Positions 1 through 8,771 of a DNA stretch of 36,378 nt are shown piece after piece. How positions within the stretch are numbered: position 1 is the stretch's first letter; each line of letters begins with the position of its first letter. The translations under genes and the position numbers were made by a program. The DNA is from Gammaproteobacteria bacterium. GTDB taxonomy: Bacteria; Pseudomonadota; Gammaproteobacteria; Steroidobacterales; Woeseiaceae. The stretch lies in assembly GCA_029861535.1 (NCBI GenBank), contig JAOTZC010000025.1, positions 1 through 36,378 on the forward strand, written 5' to 3'. The notes under the pieces are model-generated. The model was given only the letters and a program-made list of their open reading frames with translations, ran no database searches and was not told the origin of the DNA.

Positions 1-1
1 T

Positions 2-994
2 GCCTACGGCCACGGCATGCTTGATGTCGCAGAGCAGCTCGAGGATGTCGACGGGCTTGGGGTCGCACGGCTGCCGGAAGCTTTGAAGCTTCGCAACGCA
101 GGTATCGACAAGCCCATTACATTGTTATCGGGTGTATTTTCACCGGCCGAACTGAAAATAGCGGCCGACAACCACCTTGACGTTGTGGTGCATTGCGAGG
201 AACAGCTCGAATGGCTGAATTCGCATGTAGATGCGCCAATGACCGTCTGGCTCAAGGTCGACACCGGTATGAATCGCCTTGGCTTTACGCCGGAGCGTGC
301 CACCGAATTGAAAGATCGACTAGCGGCCGCAGCGGCCGTTGGTGAGCTACGCCTTATGACGCACTTCGCCGACGCCGACAACACGCAAGGCCCACTAACG
401 ATGGAACAATTCGAGCGGATTGCGACAGTCGTTGACGGATTTGAGGGCGGCGTTAGCCTTGCTAACTCCTCAGCAATACTCGGATGGCCGCACATCGCTG
501 CGGCGCAGGAAACGCTTGGATTTTCTGGCGATCTCTGGATTCGACCGGGCGTCGCGTTATTCGGAATATCCCCGTTCGCGGACCGCACCGGCAGCGACTT
601 AGGCCTGCAGCCGGTTATGCATTTCGAAGCGCACCTGATTGCCAAAAAGTCGCTTCAAGCCGGGAGTCACGTTGGTTACAAATGCCGTTACATCAGCGAT
701 CGCGACACCAAGATTGGCATCATCGCGGCCGGTTACGGTGACGGATACACACGGCATTTCAGGGACGGCACACCGGTACTGATCAACAACCGACGTGTAC
801 AGTTGATTGGCAACGTATCCATGGACTTGATTGCAGTGGATCTCGGGCCGGATGCGACCGATGCAGTTGGCGACGTCGCCACGCTATGGGGCGATGAGTT
901 GCCGGTCGAGGAAGTCGCACGTTGGGCGGATGCCATTCCGTACGAGCTGGTGTGCGGTGTCACGCACCGCGAGGCGCTGGAGATGACGGTATAG
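2..994 (+). CDS. alr: Alanine racemase, 5'-truncated by the window edge
   Basis: A PLP-dependent enzyme that interconverts L- and D-alanine for peptidoglycan synthesis in the cytoplasm. The frame is open from base 2 and begins with AYGHG, the end of the family motif KANAYGHG, so the PLP-binding lysine and roughly 35 N-terminal residues lie before the window. Supporting motifs are KVDTGMNRLGF, the HVGY segment expected to carry the C-terminal-domain catalytic tyrosine, AAGYGDGYTR and GNVSMDLIAVDL. The protein ends normally at TAG. It is convergent with the FHA gene 33 bases away. An alr-radA neighbourhood is common in gammaproteobacteria; here it is interrupted by the signalling cassette that follows. 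Confidence 0.96.
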   Translation, partial: AYGHGMLDVAEQLEDVDGLGVARLPEALKLRNAGIDKPITLLSGVFSPAELKIAADNHLDVVVHCEEQLEWLNSHVDAPMTVWLKVDTGMNRLGFTPERATELKDRLAAAAAVGELRLMTHFADADNTQGPLTMEQFERIATVVDGFEGGVSLANSSAILGWPHIAAAQETLGFSGDLWIRPGVALFGISPFADRTGSDLGLQPVMHFEAHLIAKKSLQAGSHVGYKCRYISDRDTKIGIIAAGYGDGYTRHFRDGTPVLINNRRVQLIGNVSMDLIAVDLGPDATDAVGDVATLWGDELPVEEVARWADAIPYELVCGVTHREALEMTV

Positions 995-1027
995 CAGGGC
1001 CGTCCAGGCCCGCTCGCATTTACCGAA

Positions 1028-1879
1028 TTACGACGCGAAAAATCCCATTTTGACGCCGGCAAGCTGCACGACATCATTATCTGTTAGCTTGCGTGCCTGA
1101 GGACCGATCGGCTTGCCGTTGACGAGCGGATAGTCACCTTCTTCTCCGGACTCGACGTGGACAATAAAATAGCCCTCGGCGCGGCGTGTGATCGCAGCAA
1201 CCTGAACGCTGGGCCGACCCAACGTCGTTAGTGCCTTGGTGAGTTCGAGTTCACGTCCGGCGAATGCGCCGCTCAATACCTGCAGTTTCGCAAGCGGCAA
1301 GGCGCTTGGTGCAGAGCCTGGGTCAACGCCGGCCGTCGTTTCCGTATGTGCTGCCGGCTCGGCAACAGGCTCGGGCACCGCTTGGGGCCGGGATGGCTTC
1401 GATCCAGCCAAGGGCCCGGCTTCCTCGTCGTCAAGCTTGACACCGGCATCGTCTGCCATCGAGGCTGCTGGCCCGCTTGCCGCCGCCGCAGCTTCGGCCG
1501 CTTTTTCCGCCGCTGCGAGCTGCTCAGCGTTTTGCTGGCCAGCCGGAATAACCATCGTCTTTTCGAATTCGTCCTGCGCGGTTTCGTTAGTCTGCTGTTC
1601 CGAGAATCTGAGCTGGTGGTGACCGATCGTAATGACGTCGCCATGTTGCAGCGCATGCTTTTTGATCAGCTTGCCATTGACGTAAGTGCCGTTGGTGCTA
1701 TTCAGGTCTTCGAGAAACGAATCGTTCAGGATATTGATAATAAGCGAATGGTGACCACTGACAGCGGGATTATCGATGCGCACGTCATTGTCCGGGAGTC
1801 GGCCAATTGTGTAGCGCTCCTTGGTCATGTTGTACTCAGCCAGGACCTGGTTGTCCAAACTCAGAATTAATCGTGCCAT
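1028..1879 (-). CDS. FHA-domain protein with two FHA-like domains
   Basis: A 283-residue cytoplasmic protein. The N-terminal FHA domain (about residues 5-95) has the canonical phosphothreonine-binding elements: G26-R27, S41-x-x-H44 and NSTNGTYVNG. An Ala/Glu-rich, low-complexity linker follows (about 105-190). A second FHA-like fold follows (about 195-283) with TLGRP and VNGKPIG but without a clear SxxH, so it may not bind phosphothreonine. I chose the ATG at 1879 because MARLILSL starts the first FHA strand directly; the same frame is open to an ATG at 1957, which would add 26 residues with no domain role. The gene lies 134 bases downstream of the PP2C gene on the same strand. It is probably the phosphopeptide-reading partner of the adjacent kinase; the partnership is inferred from context. 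Confidence 0.9.
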   Translation of the reverse strand: MARLILSLDNQVLAEYNMTKERYTIGRLPDNDVRIDNPAVSGHHSLIINILNDSFLEDLNSTNGTYVNGKLIKKHALQHGDVITIGHHQLRFSEQQTNETAQDEFEKTMVIPAGQQNAEQLAAAEKAAEAAAAASGPAASMADDAGVKLDDEEAGPLAGSKPSRPQAVPEPVAEPAAHTETTAGVDPGSAPSALPLAKLQVLSGAFAGRELELTKALTTLGRPSVQVAAITRRAEGYFIVHVESGEEGDYPLVNGKPIGPQARKLTDNDVVQLAGVKMGFFAS

Positions 1880-2013
1880 GGTGACTCGCCGCTCAGCAGT
1901 AAAGACCAAAAGAACCCAGCAGGGGCGCAGCGAAAAGCCGACTGTGATAACAGCCATGTCGCTCGTCGTGACAATAGTTCCCGCAACCCTGCATCCCTAT
2001 TATTAGCCATCAG

Positions 2014-2838
2014 CTACCGAAACCATTTGGCGATCTTGACGAACAGGTTTTGTTTCGCCGCAAACGATTCCAACACTTGTGCCACCATTACCGACACGTT
2101 GTCGCGGCCGCCCTGATTGTTCGCCAGGTCCACTAACTGCTGACTAACGACGGCAAGACTAGCATTAAAAGTACTGATAGTTAAGTGAATATCCTCATCT
2201 TCGACCATGTCCGGCAGGCCGTCCGAACACAGCAAATAAAAGTCGTCCGGCAGCACTTCGTGCTCATGAACCTCGACCTCAACCGTTGGCTCAACGCCGA
2301 GTGCTCGGGTCACGTAGTTGCGGTTTGTGGATCGCTGCGCCTCTTCCGCTGAGTAGAAGCCTCGATCCACAAGCTCCTGTAGCAACGAGTGATCCAGCGT
2401 GACTTGTTCAAACTGGCCGCTGCGCAAGCGGTAGGCTCGGGAGTCACCGACATGCGCGATCGATACTTTATTGTCGTAGAACATGCAGGCGACGATCGTT
2501 GTGCCCATTCCTTCGCAATGCGTCTGGCTTTGTGCGGTCTGGAAAATAATCTTGTTGGCGCGGTATACGGCGTCGCGCAGGATGATTGACTGACGCATCA
2601 GGCCGCTGTGTGGGTCGATATCGGCGCGGTCCTCGCGGTGCGCGGCCTCAGTGGCAAGCTCGGTGACGATCTGTACCGCAATGCCACTTGCCACCTCACC
2701 CGCGTTGTAACCGCCCATTCCGTCGGCGAGCACCATCAGACCGATCGCGGGATCGGACCCGATTGCATCTTCATTATGCTCACGAACGCGACCGACATCG
2801 GTCACCTCCGCAAAGTCAATTTTTCCGCTCAAATTCAT
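2014..2838 (-). CDS. PP2C-family (PPM) serine/threonine phosphatase
   Basis: A 274-residue metal-dependent protein phosphatase of the bacterial Stp/PrpC type, expected to remove phosphate from Ser/Thr on targets of the neighbouring kinase. The family metal-binding and catalytic motifs appear in order: REHNEDA near the N-terminus, LADGMGG at about residues 37-43, VGDSRAY, LCSDGL and GGRDNVSVMVAQV near the C-terminus. There is no membrane segment, so it is cytoplasmic. The start is ambiguous: the ATG at 2838 has a weak GACGAG ahead of it, while a TTG at 2859 would add seven residues and has no ribosome-binding site. The gene begins 30 bases after the kinase stop on the same strand, so co-transcription is likely. 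Confidence 0.95.
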   Translation of the reverse strand: MNLSGKIDFAEVTDVGRVREHNEDAIGSDPAIGLMVLADGMGGYNAGEVASGIAVQIVTELATEAAHREDRADIDPHSGLMRQSIILRDAVYRANKIIFQTAQSQTHCEGMGTTIVACMFYDNKVSIAHVGDSRAYRLRSGQFEQVTLDHSLLQELVDRGFYSAEEAQRSTNRNYVTRALGVEPTVEVEVHEHEVLPDDFYLLCSDGLPDMVEDEDIHLTISTFNASLAVVSQQLVDLANNQGGRDNVSVMVAQVLESFAAKQNLFVKIAKWFR

Positions 2839-2868
2839 ACTCGTCGTGCTACCGCTCAAATGATCGAA

Positions 2869-4956
2869 TTACGAGAATCGGGCGCAGTTGCGAAGCGCTA
2901 TTGCCATTTCCGCGCCACACGAGAACCGCTGCTCGGGACGTTTGGCCAGGGCTTTCGCCAGCACTGCATCGACACTCGGCGGGAGGCCTGCGCGCCGGTT
3001 GGAAATAGCGGCAGGTTCTTCCGTGGTAATTTTCGTCATTAGCACTGCAAGGTTCGTCGCTTTGAATGGCACCTCGCCAATCAAAAGCTCGTATAGGGTA
3101 ACACCAAGCGAAAACAAGTCCGAGAGCCCTGTGAGCGGCTCGGCCCCGAGCTGCTCGGGCGACATGTACATCGGGGTACCGAGGACGATGCCAGTTTTCG
3201 TCTTGTTGTTGTCGGTCAGTCTTGCAACGCCGAAGTCAGATATCTTCAGTGAGCCCTCCTTGGGGTTGTACAACAGATTGGCGGGCTTGATGTCGCGATG
3301 AATGACACCCTGATTGTGCGCATAGTCGAGGGCCTCCGCGGTGGATGCCGCCAGTTCCAGCGCCCGTTTTGGCGCCAGCAGCCTATTCGGATCCGTGAAA
3401 TCCTTTAAGGGAATGCCGGGCACGTACTCCATCGCGATGTAGGCGAGGCCCTTGTCCTCTCCTGCATCGTAAACGGTAATGATATTAGGGTGAGTCAGCC
3501 GGCCCGCTGACTCCGCCTCGCGGTAAAAGCGCAGCCGTGCTTCTTTGAGTTCCTCGTCTTCGAACTCTTTCGCGATCGGAATCACCTTTACGGCAACGGA
3601 CCGGTTGATTCGCGGATCCTTGCCAAGATATACAGCACCCATCGCGCCACGACCGATGCGGCGCTCGATGACGTAGCGGCCGAGCCGCTGTGGTACGCCA
3701 CTAAGTTTCTTTGACGCCTGGCCAGATGCCGGAATGCTGGAATGAGTTCGCTTCATCCATTCGAGCACGGCCTCGGCGCGTTCAGGTTTGGCCTGCTGTT
3801 CGAAGGCCAGCGACAACTTATACATATGTGTGGCCAGGGACTCTGACGGTGTGCAGCGGCGGAATTCGGCGAAGGCCGGTTCCAGCCGACCGGCAGAAAG
3901 AAAATCCGAACCTCGCTTGAAAGCATTCTTGGTGATCTTTCGGTTATCGCCGACCAGCCAAATGGTCAGAATCGATACGCCAATGAAAATCAGTATTGAT
4001 CGTCCGAGATCGAGACGTATTTGCAGGATCATTAATGTAAGCGCTTCGATCAATAACAAGCCAACAAGCGTTGCGATGGTCAAAACCGCAATATCGCGTC
4101 GCGCTCGATCGGGCATGAACAAGACAGCAACAATGGCAAGGAGGACGGGCGCAAGCCACTCCAAGGCCTTGACCCATGAAGGCGAGATGATGGATCGGTC
4201 TTGTTCGACATCCCTCAATAAGGCTGCTGTTATTTCGGAATGAGTGACGTATTGCCGCGAGGGCAGCAAGGCTGCGGCGCCGCTCAATGGTGGCTCGGAG
4301 TCGACAAACACAGTGTAGCCAGCGAGCGAACGGCTATTGATATGATCGAAGATCAGGTCGTCGACAGCGATGCGTCTCACTTCGCTGTAGTTCGACAGAT
4401 AAATCGCATCTTCGGCACTCGATAGCCGGTGACCGGCCGGGGTTTCGTTGTCGAATGCAATTGCCAGCGGCAACGATGGCGACATGACGCCATCGTCGAG
4501 CTGCCAAAGTTCCGATCGCCTGAGTACGCCATCAGGGTCGGGATTCAAATCAACGAAGCCACTTCGCGACGCAAACTCTGCGAAACGATGACGGGTTGGG
4601 ACATAGACCGGAACGCTTGACCTCAGCGTCGCCACCCATTCTGGCAGCTCCTCCGTAGCGGCAATCTCGGGCGGATTCGGCATGATGACACGGGCAACGT
4701 TAGCGTTTTGGAGTTTGCCCAATACCTCGCCGTAAAGGTCAATGACGTTTTCGCCGTTGGTCTTTGCCGGGTCGATGCTAATGATGACGGCGTCGGCCAG
4801 CGGTCGATTGGGCAAGTGCGCCGCGAACTGGTCGTATAGAATGCGGTCAACCACAGCAAACCACTGCGCCAGCGGCCCGTAAATCAAGAGCAGCAGGACG
4901 CTCGCGAAAGAGAGTGCTATCAGACGGTTGCGTTTTTGCTTGGTCGCAGGTTCCAA
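2869..4956 (-). CDS. CHASE2-domain transmembrane serine/threonine kinase
   Basis: A 695-residue membrane receptor kinase. A membrane segment at about residues 12-36 is followed by an extracytoplasmic CHASE2-like sensor (about 40-260, including VIISIDPAKT and GFVDLNPDPDGV). Three closely spaced membrane segments follow (about 265-282, 288-312, 318-336). A short helical TPR-like stretch (about 345-405) leads to a C-terminal Hanks-type kinase domain (about 427-690). The kinase looks active: glycine loop GRGAMG 435-440, K457, HRDIKPAN with D555, DFG 574-576, activation-loop Thr residues 586, 588 and 594, and SPE instead of APE. The start is a TTG with AGGA ten bases upstream. The likely signal is periplasmic, but the ligand is unknown. 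The PP2C and FHA genes follow on the same strand. Confidence 0.95.
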   Translation of the reverse strand: MEPATKQKRNRLIALSFASVLLLLIYGPLAQWFAVVDRILYDQFAAHLPNRPLADAVIISIDPAKTNGENVIDLYGEVLGKLQNANVARVIMPNPPEIAATEELPEWVATLRSSVPVYVPTRHRFAEFASRSGFVDLNPDPDGVLRRSELWQLDDGVMSPSLPLAIAFDNETPAGHRLSSAEDAIYLSNYSEVRRIAVDDLIFDHINSRSLAGYTVFVDSEPPLSGAAALLPSRQYVTHSEITAALLRDVEQDRSIISPSWVKALEWLAPVLLAIVAVLFMPDRARRDIAVLTIATLVGLLLIEALTLMILQIRLDLGRSILIFIGVSILTIWLVGDNRKITKNAFKRGSDFLSAGRLEPAFAEFRRCTPSESLATHMYKLSLAFEQQAKPERAEAVLEWMKRTHSSIPASGQASKKLSGVPQRLGRYVIERRIGRGAMGAVYLGKDPRINRSVAVKVIPIAKEFEDEELKEARLRFYREAESAGRLTHPNIITVYDAGEDKGLAYIAMEYVPGIPLKDFTDPNRLLAPKRALELAASTAEALDYAHNQGVIHRDIKPANLLYNPKEGSLKISDFGVARLTDNNKTKTGIVLGTPMYMSPEQLGAEPLTGLSDLFSLGVTLYELLIGEVPFKATNLAVLMTKITTEEPAAISNRRAGLPPSVDAVLAKALAKRPEQRFSCGAEMAIALRNCARFS

Positions 4957-4985
4957 CTCAGTCAGGTCCTTGTTTTCAGCTCGAA

Positions 4986-5022
4986 AGTATAGAAAAAGGC
5001 GAGCTCCCTTTATGAGAAAGGG
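4986..5022 (-). promoter_or_regulatory. Putative promoter and dyad upstream of the CHASE2 kinase
   Basis: On the minus strand the sequence TATACT (plus-strand 4986-4991) is a good -10 element 29 bases before the TTG start. Just upstream, where a -35 should sit, there is no good -35 hexamer but a perfect 6-base inverted repeat, CCCTTT-N5-AAAGGG (5006-5022). A -10 with a poor -35 overlapped by a dyad is the layout of an activator- or repressor-controlled promoter. The motif is seen directly; the function is inference. The rest of the 215-base kinase-radA spacer shows only an AT-rich stretch before radA. Confidence 0.4.
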
Positions 5023-5171
5023 TTGGCATTTTTATGTAATAACGCCATGGAATCCGCTGCTATGATTGGCCGTCACCGGCGGATTCGGCCTGCTTCGGCG
5101 GCGATTTTGGTTTTATCCCGGCAATCCTGTCATTAAAATTATATAAATCAATATGTTACGAACAAAAACTA

Positions 5172-6509
5172 ATGCCGCGCGCTAAGACAGCCTATGTGTG
5201 TCACGACTGTGGCGCGCACAGCGTGAAATGGGCCGGGCAGTGTCCGGAATGTGCGGCGTGGAATACGCTCACAGAAACGCGGGTGGCAGCGCCGTCACCG
5301 CTCGGCTCAACGACCGAAGTGGCGACTCTATCGAGCGTGCTCGATGATCTGGCTGATCGGTATCCGACCGGGTTCTCCGAATTTGATCGTGTGCTTGGTG
5401 GCGGTCTCGTCGCGGGCGCCGTCGTTTTGCTGGGCGGCGATCCCGGCGTGGGCAAGTCGACGCTTTTGCAACAGGTGTCAGCGTCGCTGCCGGCGGAGTT
5501 GCCGGTTTGCTATGCGACAGGTGAAGAGTCACTGCAACAGATCGGACAGCGTGCTCGGCGCCTGGGTCTCGAGCGTCCGACACTAAAACTGCTCGCAGAA
5601 ACTTCGCTTGAAGTCGTGCTCGAGCAGGCAAGCAAGACTGCGGCCAAGGTTCTGGTCATTGATTCGATGCAAACCATGGCAAGCGGCGAATTGCCTTCGG
5701 CCCCTGGCTCGGTTGTGCAGCTGCGCCACTGCGTCCACCGGGTTGTACAGTTTGCGAAACAAAAAAACGTAGCAGTTTTTATCATCGGTCATGTGACGAA
5801 GGAGGGGGCGATCGCCGGGCCGAGAGTCGTCGAACACATGGTCGACACCGTGTTGTATTTCGAGAGTGATCCGTCGAGCCGTTACACGATGATTCGGACC
5901 GTGAAGAATCGCTTTGGCGCCAACGGAGAAATGGGCGTGTTTGCGATGACGGAGCGCGGTTTTCGCGAGGTCACAAATCCGTCGGCCATTTTTCTGTCGC
6001 GCGAATCGGCGGCAGAGCCAGGCAGTGTCGTGTCGGTGGCATGGGAAGGCAGTCGACCGCTGTTGGTTGAAATACAGGCGTTGGTGGCGGATGGCGCAAG
6101 TAACTACCCGAAGCGCCTGTCACAGGGCGTCGACCAAAATCGCCTCTCTTTGCTGCTGGCTGTGTTGCAACGACATGGCGACGTTGCGCTCGGCAGCGAG
6201 GACGTGTTTGTCAATGTCGTTGGTGGGCTAAGAATCGCCGAAACATCAGTCGATCTGCCGTCATTGCTTGCGATCGTGTCGAGTTTCCGCGATCGGACCA
6301 CCGACGAACGAATGATTTGTTTCGGCGAGATTGGTTTGGCTGGCGAAGTACGGCCTGTTCGTTTTGGGGAGGAGCGCATCGCCGCGGCCCAAAAACAAGG
6401 CTTCACACGAGCAATTGTGCCGCGGGCCAATGTACCCAAAAATCCGCCGGCTGGCATCGACGTTGTCGGTGTGGCCAAGCTGCAACAGGCGCTGGACGCG
6501 ACTTTCTAG
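5172..6509 (+). CDS. radA: DNA repair protein RadA
   Basis: A 445-residue RecA-like ATPase and branch-migration helicase that helps process recombination intermediates. The N-terminal C4 zinc finger is intact (C10, C13, C24, C27). Walker A GGDPGVGKST lies at residues 88-97, and the RadA-specific KNRFG motif at 245-249. The C-terminal third is the Lon-protease-like domain, with the typical SQGVDQNRLSLLLAVLQRH and GEIGLAGEVRPV segments. Length is normal for the family. The start ATG follows an AT-rich leader and no strong ribosome-binding site. Its TAG stop shares the bases CTAG with the stop of the convergent yfjD homologue, so any terminator must lie inside the neighbouring coding region. Confidence 0.98.
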   Translation: MPRAKTAYVCHDCGAHSVKWAGQCPECAAWNTLTETRVAAPSPLGSTTEVATLSSVLDDLADRYPTGFSEFDRVLGGGLVAGAVVLLGGDPGVGKSTLLQQVSASLPAELPVCYATGEESLQQIGQRARRLGLERPTLKLLAETSLEVVLEQASKTAAKVLVIDSMQTMASGELPSAPGSVVQLRHCVHRVVQFAKQKNVAVFIIGHVTKEGAIAGPRVVEHMVDTVLYFESDPSSRYTMIRTVKNRFGANGEMGVFAMTERGFREVTNPSAIFLSRESAAEPGSVVSVAWEGSRPLLVEIQALVADGASNYPKRLSQGVDQNRLSLLLAVLQRHGDVALGSEDVFVNVVGGLRIAETSVDLPSLLAIVSSFRDRTTDERMICFGEIGLAGEVRPVRFGEERIAAAQKQGFTRAIVPRANVPKNPPAGIDVVGVAKLQQALDATF

Positions 6510-7783
6510 CTCTCGACCGCGACTTCCGCGACGCGCGATCCGATCCGGACCGTGCGAATGCGGTTATCGTCGGTGGCGACGATTTCGATCGGGTAGCCGT
6601 TTATTTTCAAGCAGGTTGTGGGCTCAGGAATTGTTTCCAGCCGCTCTACGATCAGGCCATTGATCGTTTTGGGGCCGCCCGTCGGCAAAGTCCATTGTTG
6701 TGTACGATTTAGCTCACGAATATTGGCGGTCCCGTCAACGAGCCAAGTGTTCGCGCTGTCGCGAACAATTTCATCATCTTCGTCACTCGGATCAGTTGTG
6801 AACTCGCCGACAATTTCTTCCAGTATGTCCTCGAGCGTACAAATGCCCTGGATGTCTCCGTATTCATCGACGACCAGCGCAATCCGTAGTCGCCGGCGTT
6901 GGAATTGCACAAGTTGCGTGCTTAGCGGCGTTCCCTCAGGGACGAAGTAGGGCTCTTCGAGCAGTTTTTCGAGATCGTCGGCGTCAAAACTTTGTTTGGC
7001 AAGGTTCGCGAGCTTGCGTAGATGCAAGACGCCGAGCACGTTGTCGATCGTGTCCCGATAAACAGGCAGTCGCGTATGCTGGCTTGCATCGATAACCTTT
7101 TCGACTTCCTGTGGGTCATCATTTAGATCGATACCAATTATTTCGTTGTGCGGCACCATTACGTCGTCGACAGTGACTTTTTCCAAATCGAGAATGCTTA
7201 TTAGCATTTGCTGATAGCGGCTCGAAATTCGGCTGCCCGCTTCGTGCACGAGCGTACGTAGCTCATCGCGTGTTAGTGAGTCTAGTTCGGCGTCGTCGGT
7301 GCGTACGCCGAATAGGAACAAAACACCGTTCGAACACGCATTGATTAACCACACGATCGGATACGCGATTTTCAATAACGGGTAGTAGATGAGTGCGGCG
7401 GGGAAAGCCCACCGCTCAGGATTTAGGGCCGCGCTCGTCTTTGGCGTTGCTTCGGAGAATATAAGCACGATCAGCGTAAGTGCGACTGCACCCAAAGCTA
7501 CGGCTGGCTCGCCACCGAGCTTAAGAGCAATAACGGCGACCAGCGACGCCGCGGAAAAATTGACGAGATTGTTGCCGAGCAGGATGAGTCCGATGACGCG
7601 ATCGGGCCGTTGCAAAAGTCGTTCGGCCAGGCGTGCACCGCGATGGCCCTGGCGCGCTTTATGACGAAGCTGGTAGCGATTGAGGCTCATCAGAGCCGTT
7701 TCCGAGCCAGAGAAAGCGGCGGAAAGAAGAAGTAAGAACATAAGGAGGCCGAGTAAGGCCCCTAGTGGAACGTCATCGCCCAA
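6506..7783 (-). CDS. yfjD: CNNM/CBS-domain membrane protein (YfjD/CorB type)
   Basis: A 425-residue inner-membrane protein of the HlyC/CorC family, in the longer form with an N-terminal DUF21 (CNNM) domain. Such proteins are linked to magnesium and cobalt efflux or resistance. The DUF21 part (about residues 1-190) has four hydrophobic segments, with LSAAFSGSETALMSLN at the start and LIFSEATPKTSAA in the middle. Two CBS domains follow (about 205-325; VMVPHNEIIGID, RLPVYRDTIDNVLG and VVDEYGDIQGICTLEDILEEIVGE), then a CorC_HlyC domain. The start is a TTG preceded by a strong AGGAGG ten bases away. The position next to ypjD and ffh matches the E. coli arrangement. Confidence 0.95.
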   Translation of the reverse strand: MGDDVPLGALLGLLMFLLLLSAAFSGSETALMSLNRYQLRHKARQGHRGARLAERLLQRPDRVIGLILLGNNLVNFSAASLVAVIALKLGGEPAVALGAVALTLIVLIFSEATPKTSAALNPERWAFPAALIYYPLLKIAYPIVWLINACSNGVLFLFGVRTDDAELDSLTRDELRTLVHEAGSRISSRYQQMLISILDLEKVTVDDVMVPHNEIIGIDLNDDPQEVEKVIDASQHTRLPVYRDTIDNVLGVLHLRKLANLAKQSFDADDLEKLLEEPYFVPEGTPLSTQLVQFQRRRLRIALVVDEYGDIQGICTLEDILEEIVGEFTTDPSDEDDEIVRDSANTWLVDGTANIRELNRTQQWTLPTGGPKTINGLIVERLETIPEPTTCLKINGYPIEIVATDDNRIRTVRIGSRVAEVAVES

Positions 7784-7857
7784 CGGACGAATACCTCCTC
7801 GCAGTCAATACCATTGCAGTTCATCAGGCCAGCCCGAAACTGTCAAGGAAATAGCAC

Positions 7858-8658
7858 TCAGCTCCAGCTACGCCCCAGCAGTTCCTCGAGAATATATCGG
7901 CTACCGAAATACGCGAAGCCCAAGATCGCGAACCCCAGCAGATACAGATAGATCGCGCGCTTGCCGCGCCAGCCGGCGAAGTGACGTCCGGCGAGTAGGA
8001 CGCCGAATACCAGCAGTGCGAGCAGTGACAAAGTTGTCTTGTGAACCAGGTGCTGCGCGAACACATCCTCGATGAAGGTCACGCCGGAAATTACCGATAG
8101 CGCCAGTACGGTGAATCCGGCCGTCGTTACCGCGTTCAGCAGTTTTTCAGTCGTTTCGAGCGGCGCGAACAGCGCGTTGGCCGCCGAAAGTCGAGCGTGC
8201 CGCAAGCGGTTTTCCTGGACCAGCGCATACAGAGCAACGATCGCTCCGACCGTCAGCAAGCCATACGCGAACATTGATGTCAGCACATGCGAACGGAGTT
8301 GCCAGCTCAGTGACGCTGTGCCCGTCACAGCATCAGATTGGCCGGTCGCAAGTGACGTCAGTGCGGCGAGCAAAAGCAAGCCGGCGGACAGGCCTCGCAA
8401 CTTGACCTCAAACGCACCCAACAACGCGATCAGCCCAAGTTGCAGGCCGATCAATGAGACAGCGCTAGTCAGCGTCAGGCCGCCGCCGGAGAAGAGTTCG
8501 ATATACAACAGCCGACCATGAATGACGACGGCAACAGTCGACAGAAAGAACGCGACGAGGGACAGAATACGCTCGCGATTGGCGTGCTGGGGCAGGCGGC
8601 TAAGCGCGAACGCCACGGCCGCAATCAAATATAGAAAAAAAATTGTGATTTGAAACAC
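7858..8658 (-). CDS. ypjD: YpjD-family CcsA-like inner membrane protein
   Basis: A 266-residue polytopic membrane protein with about eight hydrophobic helices, resembling the cytochrome c assembly protein CcsA but belonging to the YpjD group that sits beside ffh and yfjD. Family features near the C-terminus are the histidine in LVHKTTLSLLALLVF and the GWRGKRAIYLYLLGF segment. The function is not firmly established. The start is a GTG without a clear ribosome-binding site; length agrees with E. coli YpjD. The gene lies 74 bases upstream of yfjD on the same strand and is divergent from the metallo-hydrolase gene, sharing a 113-base spacer. Confidence 0.9.
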   Translation of the reverse strand: MFQITIFFLYLIAAVAFALSRLPQHANRERILSLVAFFLSTVAVVIHGRLLYIELFSGGGLTLTSAVSLIGLQLGLIALLGAFEVKLRGLSAGLLLLAALTSLATGQSDAVTGTASLSWQLRSHVLTSMFAYGLLTVGAIVALYALVQENRLRHARLSAANALFAPLETTEKLLNAVTTAGFTVLALSVISGVTFIEDVFAQHLVHKTTLSLLALLVFGVLLAGRHFAGWRGKRAIYLYLLGFAILGFAYFGSRYILEELLGRSWS

Positions 8659-8659
8659 A
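8644..8659. promoter_or_regulatory. CRP-like palindrome at the ypjD start
   Basis: The 16-base sequence TGTGA-N6-ACACA matches the CRP consensus TGTGA-N6-TCACA at nine of ten defined positions. It overlaps the GTG start codon of ypjD and lies 113 bases upstream of the phosphodiesterase-like gene at 8772. The match is seen directly; regulation is inference, and a chance match is possible. Confidence 0.3.
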
Positions 8660-8771
8660 GAAACTCGGGGGTGTATGACCTACCGTTTCGGCGAATGAAT
8701 CATCCCATATGGCGATTCCCAATAGAACCCTTTTTCTATGTGTAGCTGGGACTTGCCGAGGGCTTTGGACG

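Noticed and set aside
1-60. alr as a pseudogene because it lacks the PLP lysine
   Set aside because: The missing part lies beyond the window edge; the frame is open from the first bases.
1877-1957. Longer FHA protein starting at 1957
   Set aside because: The added 26 residues precede a complete first FHA strand, have no domain or targeting role, and MARLILSL is a natural start.
2836-2859. PP2C start at TTG 2859
   Set aside because: No ribosome-binding site; the ATG at 2838 has at least a weak one and keeps the whole domain.
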